Below are positions 15,316 through 24,043 of a stretch of 64,000 nucleotides of DNA, piece after piece. Location: contig QHSL01000015.1 of the NCBI GenBank assembly GCA_003220435.1, positions 1 to 64,000 on the forward strand, given 5' to 3'. Each line of letters begins with the position of its first letter. The stretch's first letter is position 1. This DNA is from Candidatus Rokuibacteriota bacterium. GTDB taxonomy: Bacteria; Methylomirabilota; Methylomirabilia; Rokubacteriales; CSP1-6. A program made the position numbers and the translations under genes. Under the pieces are notes generated by a model. The model was not told the origin of the DNA. It did no database searches and saw only the letters and a list, made by a program, of their open reading frames with translations.

Positions 15316-16917
15316 ATGAGAGCATCGCCGGGTCGCATCGTGATCTTCGCCGCGCTCGTCGCCGGCCTCCTGCTGCCGGGTGGAGCACACGCAGCCGTGG
15401 CTGACGCCCAAGCGGTCAGCGTCAGCCTCGCGTATCTCCAGGCGCACGCGTCGACGTGGGGCATCCAGAACGCGGCGCAAGAGCTCCGCGTGCGGGGGGT
15501 CGCGCGAGATTCGATCGGTCAAACGCACGTCCGCCTCGATCAGGTGCACCAGGGCGTCCCGGTCGTCGGAAAGCAGCTGGTCGTACACCTCGACACCAAC
15601 GGCGCGGCGGTCTCGGCCAACGGCGCGTTCCAGGCCGGCATCGCCGTCTCGGTCCAGCCCGTCATCTCGGCCGCCCAGGCGCGGGACGCCGCCGTTCAGC
15701 GCTTCCCCGGTCCGCTCGGAAGCAGCCCGGCGATCGAGCTGGTGCTGTATCCGCAGGGCGGAAGCGTCAGCCTGGCGTATCGCGTGACACTCAGAGACGA
15801 CGCGGCACCGCGAAAGATCATGGCGTTCGTCGACGCCGCAACCGGCCAGGTCATTCACGGCTACAGTGATTTGAGGACGCTCTTGCCGGGCGGGGCCGCC
15901 CCACCGGCGACGGTGAGCAGCGGCGCCATCGCCGCCGCGACGTCCATCGGCGGCGCCGCGACCGGCACCGGCAACAGCCTGTACAGCGGCACGGTCAGCA
16001 TCGCCACGAGCCGGGCGATCAAAGGCTACGCCATGAGCGACGCGGCCCGCGGCGGTCTGCAGACGGGCGACATGGGCGACCGGCTCTTCGGGCCTACGAT
16101 CATCTTCCGCGACGCCGACAACGTGTGGGGGAACGGCACGAGCGGCGACCGGGCGACGGCCGGCGTCGACGCGCACTTCGGCGCCGAGATGACCTGGGAC
16201 TACTACCAGTTCGTGCACGTGCGCAACGGCATCCGGAACGACGGCGTCGGGCCGCTGTCGCGCGTCCACTATTCGAAGAACTACAACAACGCCTTCTGGA
16301 ACGACGGCTGTTTCTGTATGACCTACGGAGACGGCGACGGCACGGTGTTCTCCCCTCTCGTCTCCCTCGACGTCGCGGGCCACGAGATGACCCACGGCGT
16401 GACGAGCTCCACCGCCGACCTCATCTACGACAACCAGTCGGGTGGCTTGAACGAGTCGATGTCCGACATCTTCGGTACGATGGTGGAGTTCTACGCGGCC
16501 GCGCAAGGCGCCGCCAAGACCCCGAACTACCAGATCGGCGAGGACGTCTATACGCCGGGGACCCTCGGCGACGCCCTGCGCTACATGGACCATCCCACGC
16601 AGGACGGCCAGAGCATCGACACCTTCGACGACTACAACGATCGCCTCGACGTGCACCTGACCAGCGGCATCTCCAACAACGCCTTCTACCTGCTGGCCGA
16701 GGGTGGCACCCATCGTCTGGGCGGCGTGGTCACCGGGATCGGGCGCAGCGCGGCCGAGCGGATCTTCTACCGCGCGCTCACCGTCTACATGATCCCGAGC
16801 GAGACGTTCGCCCAGGCGCGCGCGGACACGATGCAGGCCGCAACCGATCTGTTCGGCGCGACCAGCCCGGAGGTCACCTCGGTGGGCCAGGCGTGGTCCG
16901 CCGTCGGCGTCGAGTAA
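15316..16917 (+). CDS. M4 family metallopeptidase (thermolysin-like), secreted
   Basis: The 533-aa preproprotein has a signal peptide (to about residue 27), an FTP/PepSY-type propeptide (about 30-190) and a thermolysin-like catalytic domain. The zinc motif is H356-E-M-T-H360 with the third ligand E380 (GGLNESMSDIFG), which is the spacing known for thermolysin. The HRLGG region near residue 472 holds the proton-donor histidine. An AAGGAGTT Shine-Dalgarno precedes the ATG. The gene is monocistronic with a possible sigma-54 promoter upstream. It secretes a neutral protease, presumably for nutrient scavenging. No C-terminal PPC or sorting domain is present. Confidence 0.92.
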   Translation: MRASPGRIVIFAALVAGLLLPGGAHAAVADAQAVSVSLAYLQAHASTWGIQNAAQELRVRGVARDSIGQTHVRLDQVHQGVPVVGKQLVVHLDTNGAAVSANGAFQAGIAVSVQPVISAAQARDAAVQRFPGPLGSSPAIELVLYPQGGSVSLAYRVTLRDDAAPRKIMAFVDAATGQVIHGYSDLRTLLPGGAAPPATVSSGAIAAATSIGGAATGTGNSLYSGTVSIATSRAIKGYAMSDAARGGLQTGDMGDRLFGPTIIFRDADNVWGNGTSGDRATAGVDAHFGAEMTWDYYQFVHVRNGIRNDGVGPLSRVHYSKNYNNAFWNDGCFCMTYGDGDGTVFSPLVSLDVAGHEMTHGVTSSTADLIYDNQSGGLNESMSDIFGTMVEFYAAAQGAAKTPNYQIGEDVYTPGTLGDALRYMDHPTQDGQSIDTFDDYNDRLDVHLTSGISNNAFYLLAEGGTHRLGGVVTGIGRSAAERIFYRALTVYMIPSETFAQARADTMQAATDLFGATSPEVTSVGQAWSAVGVE

Positions 16918-17033
16918 CGACGATCCGCCGGCGCCGCTGAGGGGGACGGCGCGCGTGGTAAGGTTGGCTGTGCCTTACGCCGCCCCTCCACCCCTGACCG
17001 CGTTCCTCGCCAGGCACGCCTGAGGTCATTGCG

Positions 17034-17849
17034 ATGAATCTCCTGCGCCCGCTCGACCGCTTCCTGACCGTCAACGGCCTGCGGCTCCACGTGCTCGACT
17101 GGGGCGGCGACGGCCGTACGCCGCTGCTGCTGCTGCACGGCTTCACGGGGCACGCGCACGCGTGGGACACGCTGAGCATCGCGCTCCAGCCGCACTTCCA
17201 CGTCTACGCGCTCGATCAGCGCGGCCACGGCGACAGCGACCCGGCCGACACCTATAACGCCATCGCCGCCTTCGACGACATCGGCGGAGTCCTCGACCAG
17301 CTGGGCGTGACCGCGCTCGTGCTGGTCGGCCTCTCGATGGGCGGCCGCAACGCGATCTATTTCACGTCCAAGCGGCCGGAGCTCGTCCAGAAGCTGGTCA
17401 TCGTGGACATCGGCCCGGAGATCAGCAAGCGAGCGGCGCTCGTCCCGGCCGGCCCGCCGGAGCCCGACACCTGGGAGAGCATCGAGCAGGCGGCGCAGCA
17501 CCTCTACCGCGGAAACCCGTACCCGGGGATCCACTACTACCGCTGGGTCGTCTCCGACAGCCTGCGCCAGCGGGCCGACGGTGCCCTGGTGTGGGCATGG
17601 CATCCGAGCGTCAAGGAGCGGAGATCCCAGCTCGACATCGACTGGTGGGCGGTCCTGCGCGCGATCACGCCCGAGACCCTGGTGCTGCGCGGCGAGCGCA
17701 GCACCGTGCTCGATCGCGACGTCGCCGAGCGGATGGCCCGCGAGCTCCCGCGCGGTCGATTCGTCGAGATCCCGCGGGCCGTCCACACCCTGCACGAGGA
17801 CAATCCCGAGGCGGTCCTGGCCGCCCTCAAGGACTTCCTCAAGTTCTGA
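17034..17849 (+). CDS. Alpha/beta hydrolase
   Basis: The 271-aa alpha/beta hydrolase has LLLLHGFTGHAHAWD (oxyanion hole), LDQRGHGDSDP, the nucleophile elbow VGLSMGGRNAIYF and a C-terminal AVHTLHEDNPEAV supplying the histidine. It is similar in layout to esterases and to meta-cleavage hydrolases. The GAGGTC before the ATG at 17034 is a weak ribosome site. It stands between the M4 protease and a convergent peptide-binding protein (stops 2 bp apart), so nothing in the context narrows the substrate. Confidence 0.87.
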   Translation: MNLLRPLDRFLTVNGLRLHVLDWGGDGRTPLLLLHGFTGHAHAWDTLSIALQPHFHVYALDQRGHGDSDPADTYNAIAAFDDIGGVLDQLGVTALVLVGLSMGGRNAIYFTSKRPELVQKLVIVDIGPEISKRAALVPAGPPEPDTWESIEQAAQHLYRGNPYPGIHYYRWVVSDSLRQRADGALVWAWHPSVKERRSQLDIDWWAVLRAITPETLVLRGERSTVLDRDVAERMARELPRGRFVEIPRAVHTLHEDNPEAVLAALKDFLKF

Positions 17850-17850
17850 G

Positions 17851-19395
17851 CTAGGGCCGCTTGAGCTTCAAGTCCTCGTACGGTGCCGAGTACGCGTAGC
17901 CGCGGATCAGGCTGATCCCCGGCTCCTCGAGCCGCGGGCCGATGCCCCAGGTGAACGCGAGCTCGTAGATCGGGACGTGCGTCACCCGGTCGTGCAGGAT
18001 CTGCTGGATCTGGTGGATCAAGGCTTCGCGCCGCTTCACGTCGGTCTCGCGCGCCTGACGCTGGAAGAGGTCCTCGACCTCCGGGATCACCCCGGCGGTG
18101 TAGACGCCCTCCCGGCTGACGTACGCCTCGAGCCGCGTCGCCGCGTTGCCGCCCGCGCCGGTGATGCCGACGATCAGGCCCTTGAGCTTCTTCTCGCGCC
18201 ACGCCGTGGTGAGGGTCGCGCGCTCCATGGTTCGGATGCGCGACTTGATGCCGACCGCCTGGAGATACGAGGCGAGCGCCTCGCCCATCGAGGTGTACGG
18301 CGGCCACGGGTGGAAGTCGCCGGCGTCGAAGCCGTTGGGATAGCCCGCCTCGGTCAGGAGCTGCTTCGCCTTCCCCGGATCGAAGGGCGTCGGCTCGAAC
18401 GGCTTCGCGAACTCGAAGGCGCGCGGGATGAGGCCGCCGGTCGGCTTCGAAAAGCCGAGCGTCTCGGCCTGGTTGAGCGCGTTGCGATCGATCGCGTGGC
18501 TGGCGGCCAGGCGCACCCGCCGGTCGTGCCACGGCGACTTCGGATCCCACTGGTCGGGCATGTCCAGCCAGAACACGCCGCTCGACTGGCTCGGCGCCGT
18601 GAGCTTGAGCCCGGGCGTGCGGCGGATGTCCTCGGCGACCGGTCCGCTGAAGAGGTAGGCGATGTCGACCTCACCCTTCTTGAGGGCGGCCGCACGCGTC
18701 GTCTCCTCGCCGAGACTGCGGAGCACGAGCCGCTTCACGCTCGGCGTCTTGCGCCAGTAGCCTTCGTACGCCTCGAGCACGAGCTCGATGCCCGGGTTGA
18801 AGCTCACGAAGCGGTACGGGCCTGCGCCGATCGGCGCCTTCTTGAAGCCGTCGTCGCCCACCTTCTCGACGTACTTCTTGGGCACGACCCAGCCGCTGCC
18901 GGTCGCGGAGGTACCGTAGAAGGTCATGAAGTCGGGCCAGGGCTCCTTCAAGACGAACCGCACCCGTCCGGCGTCGACGATCTGGACGTCCTTCACGCGT
19001 TCCTTGAGGAGCCTGGCGCCCGAGCCCTTGTACCGGTCGAACGAGAACTTCACGTCCTCGGCGGTCACCGGATCGCCGTTGTGGAACTTGACGCCCTTGC
19101 GCAGCACGAACTCGTAGGTCAATCCGTCCTTCGAGTGGCTCCACGACTCGGCCAGGCTCGGCGTGTTCCAGCCGGCCGGCATCGGCTTCACCAGCGCGTC
19201 GTGCAGCGCGTACAGGACCATGAACGGAGTGATGATGCCTTCGGTCTCCGCCGGATCGAGCCAGCGGGATGCGAGCGTGATGTGAACTCCCCACGTCACC
19301 GTGCCTTCGGGAGCAGCCGCCACCGGCCGGGACGTTCCCAACAGCAGCAGGCCGGCCGCGACGCAAATACCCAGTTGATTGAGCGAGCGTCTCAT
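17851..19395 (-). CDS. Peptide/nickel-type ABC transporter substrate-binding protein
   Basis: The 514-aa SBP of family 5 (DppA/OppA/NikA type) has a signal peptide to about residue 27. The signature segment is LAESWSHSKDGLTYEFVLRKGVKFHNGDPVTAEDVKFSFDR (near 85-125), and PIGAGPYRFVSFNPG follows in the second lobe. The ATG at 19395 has GGAGGT upstream. No permease or ATPase gene is adjacent, so it is an orphan SBP here; it could feed one of the dipeptide-type transporters further along the window or elsewhere. The ligand is unknown. It is divergent from the EamA gene, with only 31 bp between the starts. Confidence 0.9.
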   Translation of the reverse strand: MRRSLNQLGICVAAGLLLLGTSRPVAAAPEGTVTWGVHITLASRWLDPAETEGIITPFMVLYALHDALVKPMPAGWNTPSLAESWSHSKDGLTYEFVLRKGVKFHNGDPVTAEDVKFSFDRYKGSGARLLKERVKDVQIVDAGRVRFVLKEPWPDFMTFYGTSATGSGWVVPKKYVEKVGDDGFKKAPIGAGPYRFVSFNPGIELVLEAYEGYWRKTPSVKRLVLRSLGEETTRAAALKKGEVDIAYLFSGPVAEDIRRTPGLKLTAPSQSSGVFWLDMPDQWDPKSPWHDRRVRLAASHAIDRNALNQAETLGFSKPTGGLIPRAFEFAKPFEPTPFDPGKAKQLLTEAGYPNGFDAGDFHPWPPYTSMGEALASYLQAVGIKSRIRTMERATLTTAWREKKLKGLIVGITGAGGNAATRLEAYVSREGVYTAGVIPEVEDLFQRQARETDVKRREALIHQIQQILHDRVTHVPIYELAFTWGIGPRLEEPGISLIRGYAYSAPYEDLKLKRP

Positions 19396-19426
19396 GACCA
19401 CCTCCGAGTAGGATGGGACTCGCCCC

Positions 19427-20299
19427 ATGATGCCACAGCCCCTGCACCTGCTCGCTCTGGGCGGTGCGCTCTGTTCGGCAGCCGCGACGATCTTCATCCG
19501 CAAGGGACTCCGCGAGAGCGATCCTTTTTCTGGGTTCTGGATCAACCTCGTCGTCGGGACGATCAGTCTCTGGATCGCGGTGGTCTTCACGGGCGGCGTG
19601 GGCCACGTGTCGCTGAAGGGCGCGCTCTTCTTCGTCTGCGCCGGGCTGATCGGGACCGTCGGCGGCCGCCTGCTCCGGTTCGTCTCCATCGAGCGCGTGG
19701 GCGCCTCGATCGCCGCCGCCCTCATCAACCTGAACCCGTTCGTCTCCTCCGGCCTGGCGATCCTGCTGCTCGGCGAGCACATCACGATGCCGATCGTGGT
19801 CGGCACCGTCGTGATCGTGGCGGGCACGACGCTGTTCTCCGTCGGCGGCCGGCGCCTCGGCGTCCGTCCGAGTCAGCTCGTGCTCCCGATGCTGTCGGCC
19901 ACGTGCTTCGGCGTCGTGGCGGTCTTGCGGAAGCTCGGCCTGAGCGACACCACCGCGGTCGTCGGCTCCGCGATCAACGTGACGACGGCCTTCGTCGCCT
20001 TCACCGCGTTCCTGTTCGCCACCGGGCGGCGAGAGATCATGATCACGCGAGGGTGGAGCTTCGCGCACTTCATGGCCGCGGGCCTCACCGAGAACGTCGG
20101 CGTGTTCATGAACGTGGTGGCGCTCGGCATGGGCACGGTGAGCGTCGTCACGCCGCTCTACGGCACCGCGCCGATCTTCGTCCTGTTCCTGGCCCCGCTC
20201 TTCCTGCGCGACGTGGAACGCCTCCGCGCCCGCGTGGTCGTGGGCACGCTTCTGATCGTGCTCGGGGTCTATCTGATCACGGCGCTGGGCGGGCGTTGA
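19427..20299 (+). CDS. EamA/DMT family transporter
   Basis: The 290-aa membrane protein has about ten hydrophobic helices in two repeated halves, the EamA (drug/metabolite transporter) layout. Half one ends near LLLGEHITMPIVVGTVVIVAGT, and half two ends FLRDVERLRARVVVGTLLIVLGVYLI, a conserved repeat end. The family exports amino acids and metabolites. A TAGGAT box lies 12 nt before the ATG, and there is no convincing Shine-Dalgarno. It is convergent with the SDR gene, separated by a stem-loop. The substrate is unknown. Confidence 0.87.
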   Translation: MMPQPLHLLALGGALCSAAATIFIRKGLRESDPFSGFWINLVVGTISLWIAVVFTGGVGHVSLKGALFFVCAGLIGTVGGRLLRFVSIERVGASIAAALINLNPFVSSGLAILLLGEHITMPIVVGTVVIVAGTTLFSVGGRRLGVRPSQLVLPMLSATCFGVVAVLRKLGLSDTTAVVGSAINVTTAFVAFTAFLFATGRREIMITRGWSFAHFMAAGLTENVGVFMNVVALGMGTVSVVTPLYGTAPIFVLFLAPLFLRDVERLRARVVVGTLLIVLGVYLITALGGR

Positions 20300-20324
20300 C
20301 GAGGCTTGCTCGCCGCGCCTCGTC
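20298..20324. terminator. Stem-loop between convergent genes
   Basis: GACGAGGC and GCCTCGTC are perfect 8-bp inverted repeats around an 11-nt loop, starting at the EamA stop and lying 14 bp from the SDR stop. There is no T-tract, so it is only a weak candidate for a bidirectional terminator. Confidence 0.35.
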
Positions 20325-20337
20325 CGGGAGACCGGCG

Positions 20338-21114
20338 TCAGCCGATGACGCGGCCGCCCATCACCCGGATGCTGTCGCCGGTCACGTAGGACGAAGCGTC
20401 GGAGGCGAGGAACACGCACGCGTTCGCGATGTCTTCGGGCCGCCCGAGCCGTCGCAGCGGGATCTTCGCGAGCTCTTCGGGCGAGCCCGGCGGCGACTGG
20501 CGGAACTCCGGATACCACTCCGCGTGGCGCCGCTCGGTGTCGATGAAGCCGGGCATCACCATGTTCGCGCGGATGCCGAACGGACCGAGCTCCGCCGCGA
20601 GGGCACGGATCAAGCCGAACAGCCCGGTCTTCGCGACGACCACCGCCGCGGTGTTCGGCCGCCCGGTGAGACTCGACATTCCGCCGAGCGCGATGATGCT
20701 CCCCCGCCGGCGCTCCTTCATCGATGGCACCAGGGCGCGCGCCAGGTAGAACGCGGCGTGGAGGTTGACGCCGAGCACCCGGTGCCACTCCTCGACTGAC
20801 GTATCGGTGATGGACTTGTGCGGCCGGATTGCCGCGTTGCAGACGAGCACGTCGACGGCGCCGAGCTCGGCGAGGCCGCGGGCGACCAGCGCCTCGCACG
20901 CGGCGGCGTCGGCCACGTCGGCCAGCGCGGTGACGACGCGCGCGCCGGCCTTCCGGCACTCGGCGGCGACCGCCTCCAGCTCCTCACGGTTGACGCGCGT
21001 GTTCAGCACGAGGTCCGCGCCCTCGGCCGCGAAGGCCAGCGCGATCGCCCGCCCGATGTTGCGGCTGGCGCCGGTGACGAGCGCCGTGCGCCCCTGGAGC
21101 CTGGCGCCGTTCAT
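20338..21114 (-). CDS. SDR family protein lacking the catalytic tyrosine
   Basis: The 258-aa Rossmann-fold protein belongs to the short-chain dehydrogenase family. The cofactor motif TGASRNIGRA and the NAA segment (VLVCNAAIRP) are present, as is the C-terminal PEDIANACVFLASDASSYVTGDSIRVMGG. However, the catalytic Y-x3-K segment reads AAVVVAK: the lysine is there but tyrosine is valine, and the loop from the serine is about three residues short. Either this is a divergent SDR subfamily with another acid/base or a non-catalytic NAD(P)-binding protein. It lies 7 bp downstream of the LLM gene in one operon, so it may act on its product. Confidence 0.83.
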   Translation of the reverse strand: MNGARLQGRTALVTGASRNIGRAIALAFAAEGADLVLNTRVNREELEAVAAECRKAGARVVTALADVADAAACEALVARGLAELGAVDVLVCNAAIRPHKSITDTSVEEWHRVLGVNLHAAFYLARALVPSMKERRRGSIIALGGMSSLTGRPNTAAVVVAKTGLFGLIRALAAELGPFGIRANMVMPGFIDTERRHAEWYPEFRQSPPGSPEELAKIPLRRLGRPEDIANACVFLASDASSYVTGDSIRVMGGRVIG

Positions 21115-21121
21115 CGCCGCG

Positions 21122-22171
21122 TCAGCGGTATCCGGCGGCCTTGAGCCGGGGGAAGACCTCGTCGCGGAAATTCCGCATCTCCTGCTCCGGTCCGACGAAC
21201 GTCTGGAACCCCATGAGGTAGAGGCTCGAGACCCCGGCGCCGGCCAGGTCGATGATCCGCCTCGCGCAGTGCTCCGGCGTGCCCACCAGGCCGAGGGCGT
21301 CGGCCAGCTGGGCGATGACCTCGTCGGGCACGAACGACGTCGCCGCGATCGCCTGCTCCCAGTCGAGCGCGTGCGAGAGGTCGGGATAGATGTCGTGCAC
21401 GGCCTGCGGAACGTCGAAGTGCGGGATCCGCAAGCCGGTGTACTCGAGCCAGCGCGAGTGCACGCGCATGATGCCCTGGTGCACGAGCGTGGGCCTGGCC
21501 AGGCGGCGCGCCTCGGCCATGCTGGCCGCCGTGCCCGTCCGCACGGCCCACACGATCTCGAGATCCTCCAGGCGGCGTCCGCTGCGGCGCGCGCCCTTCT
21601 CGAGGTGCGTCAACACGGCGTCCACGATGCCGCGGTGGAAACCCACTAGCAGCATCACGCCGTCGGCAACTTCGCCCGCGAGCTCGATCGCCTTGGGCCC
21701 GGACGCCGCCATCACGATCGACACGGGCGGGCCCGAGGCGAACGTGAGGCGCCCGGGCGTGCCGTGGAAGTCCACGGCCTCACCCGCCAGCAGCTTGCGC
21801 AGCGCGGTGATGCATTCCCGCATCTCCGCGAGCGTCGCCGGCTTGCGGCCGATCGTGCTCGCCGAGGTGTAGCCGGTGCCCATCACGACGCGCGTGCGCC
21901 CGGGCGCCAGCTCGGCCACGGTCTGGATCGCGCTCGCCAGCACCGAGACGTGGCGCGAGAACGGATTGGTCACCGCCGGGAACAGCGCGAGCCGCGAGGT
22001 GTGGGCCGCGGCCTGGCCGAGCGTCACGAACGTGTCTCGGCACAGGAGCTGGCTGTCGAGCAGGCCCGCGCCGTCGAAGCCGGCGGCCTCGACGTCCTGG
22101 ATGAGCTTCATCAGCTCGGGCATCGGGGAGGTGCCGGGAATCCGCAGCGAGACCGCGACGCGCGTGTTCAT
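21122..22171 (-). CDS. LLM class flavin-dependent (probably F420-type) oxidoreductase
   Basis: The 349-aa luciferase-like protein opens VAVSLRIPGTSPMPELMKLIQDVEAAGFDGAGLLDSQL. It has LAPGRTRVVMGTGYTSAS in the middle and PPVSIVMAASGPKAIELAGEVADGVML, a pattern typical of the F420-dependent (MER/Fgd-like) LLM subgroup. The pairing with F420 is inferred, and I see no F420 biosynthesis genes here. A CGGAGGG Shine-Dalgarno precedes the ATG, directly bordered upstream by hairpin repeat copy 4. It is followed by the SDR gene 7 bp later. Confidence 0.88.
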   Translation of the reverse strand: MNTRVAVSLRIPGTSPMPELMKLIQDVEAAGFDGAGLLDSQLLCRDTFVTLGQAAAHTSRLALFPAVTNPFSRHVSVLASAIQTVAELAPGRTRVVMGTGYTSASTIGRKPATLAEMRECITALRKLLAGEAVDFHGTPGRLTFASGPPVSIVMAASGPKAIELAGEVADGVMLLVGFHRGIVDAVLTHLEKGARRSGRRLEDLEIVWAVRTGTAASMAEARRLARPTLVHQGIMRVHSRWLEYTGLRIPHFDVPQAVHDIYPDLSHALDWEQAIAATSFVPDEVIAQLADALGLVGTPEHCARRIIDLAGAGVSSLYLMGFQTFVGPEQEMRNFRDEVFPRLKAAGYR

Positions 22172-22190
22172 TGGTGTGGCCCTCCGTTAT

Positions 22191-22244
22191 CGCCGCGCCT
22201 CGGTCGGCGGGGCCCCAGCCCCGCGGCGACCTGCGGCGCGCACC
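22191..22244 (+). repeat. Hairpin repeat copy 4 (GCGCGC subfamily)
   Basis: The middle stem is GGTCG/CGACC, a compensated change, with a bulge change GA to GG; the inner stem is GCGGGGC/GCCCCGC and the loop CCCA. It lies immediately upstream of the Shine-Dalgarno CGGAGGG of the LLM gene on the minus strand (start 22171). Confidence 0.85.
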
Positions 22245-22360
22245 GCGTGCCCGGCAGGATAGGGCGCGGGCTCCAGCTTGTCCAGCCGGCGCGCGGCCTG
22301 ACAGTGTCTGTCATGCCGTGAGTCCTCAGACACGAACCCGCGGGCGGCGCGATGAGCGGC

Positions 22361-23224
22361 TCAACCGAAGCCGCGCGAGGCGATCGCGTGAATCTGCTCG
22401 CGCCGCCCGGGCAGGCCGGCGGCGCCGAGCAGCATGATCGGCGCGGACTGACCGCCCGGAGTCAACCCGAGCCCGGCCAGGGCCGAAAGGAACGCCTCCT
22501 GCATTGTCGGCACGTCGATGCGAACCGCGCCCGCATAGCCGCCGGCCAGCGACCGGAAGAGCGCGAGCGCCTCGGATGCGTCTCGCGCGATGAGGGGCCC
22601 GACGACGAGCTGGTCCCGCTGGCGCATGGCGATGCCGAACGCGCGAACGCCACCGCGCGCGTCGCGCACGACCGAGGTGGCGGCGGCGCGCGCGAGCAGC
22701 GAGCGCAAGAGCGCGGAGCGATTGGCGCCGTAGGCCTCGTGGTCGAGCTGCTCGACCGCGCGCGCGTCGTTGCCCGCGATCGACGGGAGACGCTTGCCCG
22801 CCGCGGCGCCGTCGGCGCCGGCCGCGGCGCTCTCGACACTCATCCGAACCACCCGCCCGACCTCGACGAAACCGAGGCCGACGTAGAGTGGCTCGCCCAC
22901 CGGCGTGGCGATGAGCGTCGACGGGCGTCGCCCGGCCATACTCAGGCAGCGATCCATCACCGCACGCGCGAGCCCGCGCCGGCGATGCGGCGGGGCGACG
23001 AGCACCATGCCGATCGAGAGCAGGCTGTCGCCGTAGTCGAACACGGCCGCGCTGGACACCGGCGGGCCGGCCGGATCGCGATGGCCGACGACGTGCCCCG
23101 CGTCGAGGATGGTCGTCCAGTCCTCGAGCGTGTGCGCCCAACCGATGCTGGACGAGAGCGCGACGAGCCCGGGCGCGTCCGCTCGCCCGAACGTCGTGAT
23201 CGCGGGCTTGGGCGGCGCGCTCAG
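22361..23224 (-). CDS. GNAT family N-acetyltransferase (two-domain)
   Basis: The protein has about 287 aa. The N-terminal acetyl-CoA domain has IGMVLVAPPHRRRGLARAVMDRCL, the GNAT motif A (Q/RxxGxG/A) with pantetheine-binding arginines. The later part (YVGLGFVEVGRVVRM, then EQLDHEAYGANRSALLRSLL) is the second GNAT-like domain seen in a widespread two-domain acetyltransferase family. There is no in-frame ATG or GTG near the N-terminus. The most plausible start is CTG at 23224, which overlaps the stop of the preceding gene as CTGA, implying translational coupling. The substrate is unknown. Confidence 0.78.
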   Translation of the reverse strand: MSAPPKPAITTFGRADAPGLVALSSSIGWAHTLEDWTTILDAGHVVGHRDPAGPPVSSAAVFDYGDSLLSIGMVLVAPPHRRRGLARAVMDRCLSMAGRRPSTLIATPVGEPLYVGLGFVEVGRVVRMSVESAAAGADGAAAGKRLPSIAGNDARAVEQLDHEAYGANRSALLRSLLARAAATSVVRDARGGVRAFGIAMRQRDQLVVGPLIARDASEALALFRSLAGGYAGAVRIDVPTMQEAFLSALAGLGLTPGGQSAPIMLLGAAGLPGRREQIHAIASRGFG

Positions 23225-23856
23225 TCGACGAGGGCCTGGTACACGAGCTGCTGGAACAGCTCGCGGTCGTAGCGCCGCGGCGCGCCGGGCTGGTTCTGCG
23301 TCATGAACACGACGACCATCTGTACGCCGACCTTGGCGTAGAGTTCCTTCACCTGGGCGTGGTTCGTGAAGCCACCGTACACGAGGCCCGAGGTGTGCCT
23401 GAGCAGGTCTTGAATCGTCATCTGGCGCTCGGCCGGCACCAGAGCGTAGACTGCCTTGCCGGTGTCGGGGTCGAACCGGGGAACGCTCACCTGGAGATTC
23501 GCGAGCTGGGGCAGATACTTCGAGACGGGGTCGCTCAGCACCAGCCGCCCCTCTTCGACGAGGATCATCGCGGCGACCGAGGTGATCGCGTCCTTCGTCA
23601 TCGGCGCTCCCGCGACTGGATCGCGCTGGCCGACGCCCTCGAAGTAGGCGATCTTTCCCTTGCGGGCCACCGGGGCGACGGCGCCGGGATATTGGCCACG
23701 GGCCACCTCGGCCTTCATGACCTGGGTTGCCCGCGCGAGGCGCTCTGACGAGAGCCCGACCTCCTCGGGCTTGGCAGTCGGCAGGCCGTCGGCCCAGACG
23801 AGAGTCGTGAACAGAAGACCGATGAGGACGGACACGAGAGCCGCGAATCTCGCCAT
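23221..23856 (-). pseudogene. Beta-lactamase-family serine hydrolase, internally deleted
   Basis: The intact frame (211 aa) has a signal peptide and a class C beta-lactamase-like beginning (GLSSERLARATQVMKAEVARGQYPGAV). Two blocks are missing. At PMTKDAITSVAAMILVEEGRL, the S-x-x-K segment normally between these residues is absent, removing the nucleophile. After TSGLVYGGFTNHAQVKELYAKVGVQ the sequence jumps straight to the C-terminal end (MVVVFMTQNQPGAPRRYDRELFQQLVYQALVD), so about half of the normal 400-residue domain is lost. AGGGAGG precedes the ATG. It may be translated, but catalysis is not expected. Confidence 0.75.
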
Positions 23857-23969
23857 GGCGGGCCTCCCTGAAGGGCACGGGGCAACGGGTGGCAGCAGGC
23901 TAAGCCACGAGCCGAGGCCCGTCAACGTGATCACTGGTATAGTCCTGGTCCTGGCGCCCTGTTGATAGG

Positions 23970-24019
23970 CGCGCCTCGGCCGGCGGGGCCCCAGCCCCGC
24001 GACGGCCTGCAGCGCGCAC
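23970..24019 (+). repeat. Hairpin repeat copy 5 (GCGCGC subfamily)
   Basis: The middle stem is GGCCG/CGGCC, the inner stem GCGGGGC/GCCCCGC and the loop CCCA, with outer arms GCGCGC/GCGCGC. It lies about 10 nt upstream of the CAGGAGGGG Shine-Dalgarno of the FAH-family gene (start 24044), in the same orientation as the gene. Confidence 0.87.
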
Positions 24020-24043
24020 CCCACAACCCGCAGGAGGGGAACC

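Noticed and set aside
17581-20799. Very long open frame (over 1000 codons) on the plus strand, antisense to the SBP
   Set aside because: It is a GC-driven shadow: its content is Arg/Ala/Gly rich without domains, and it overlaps well-supported genes on both strands.
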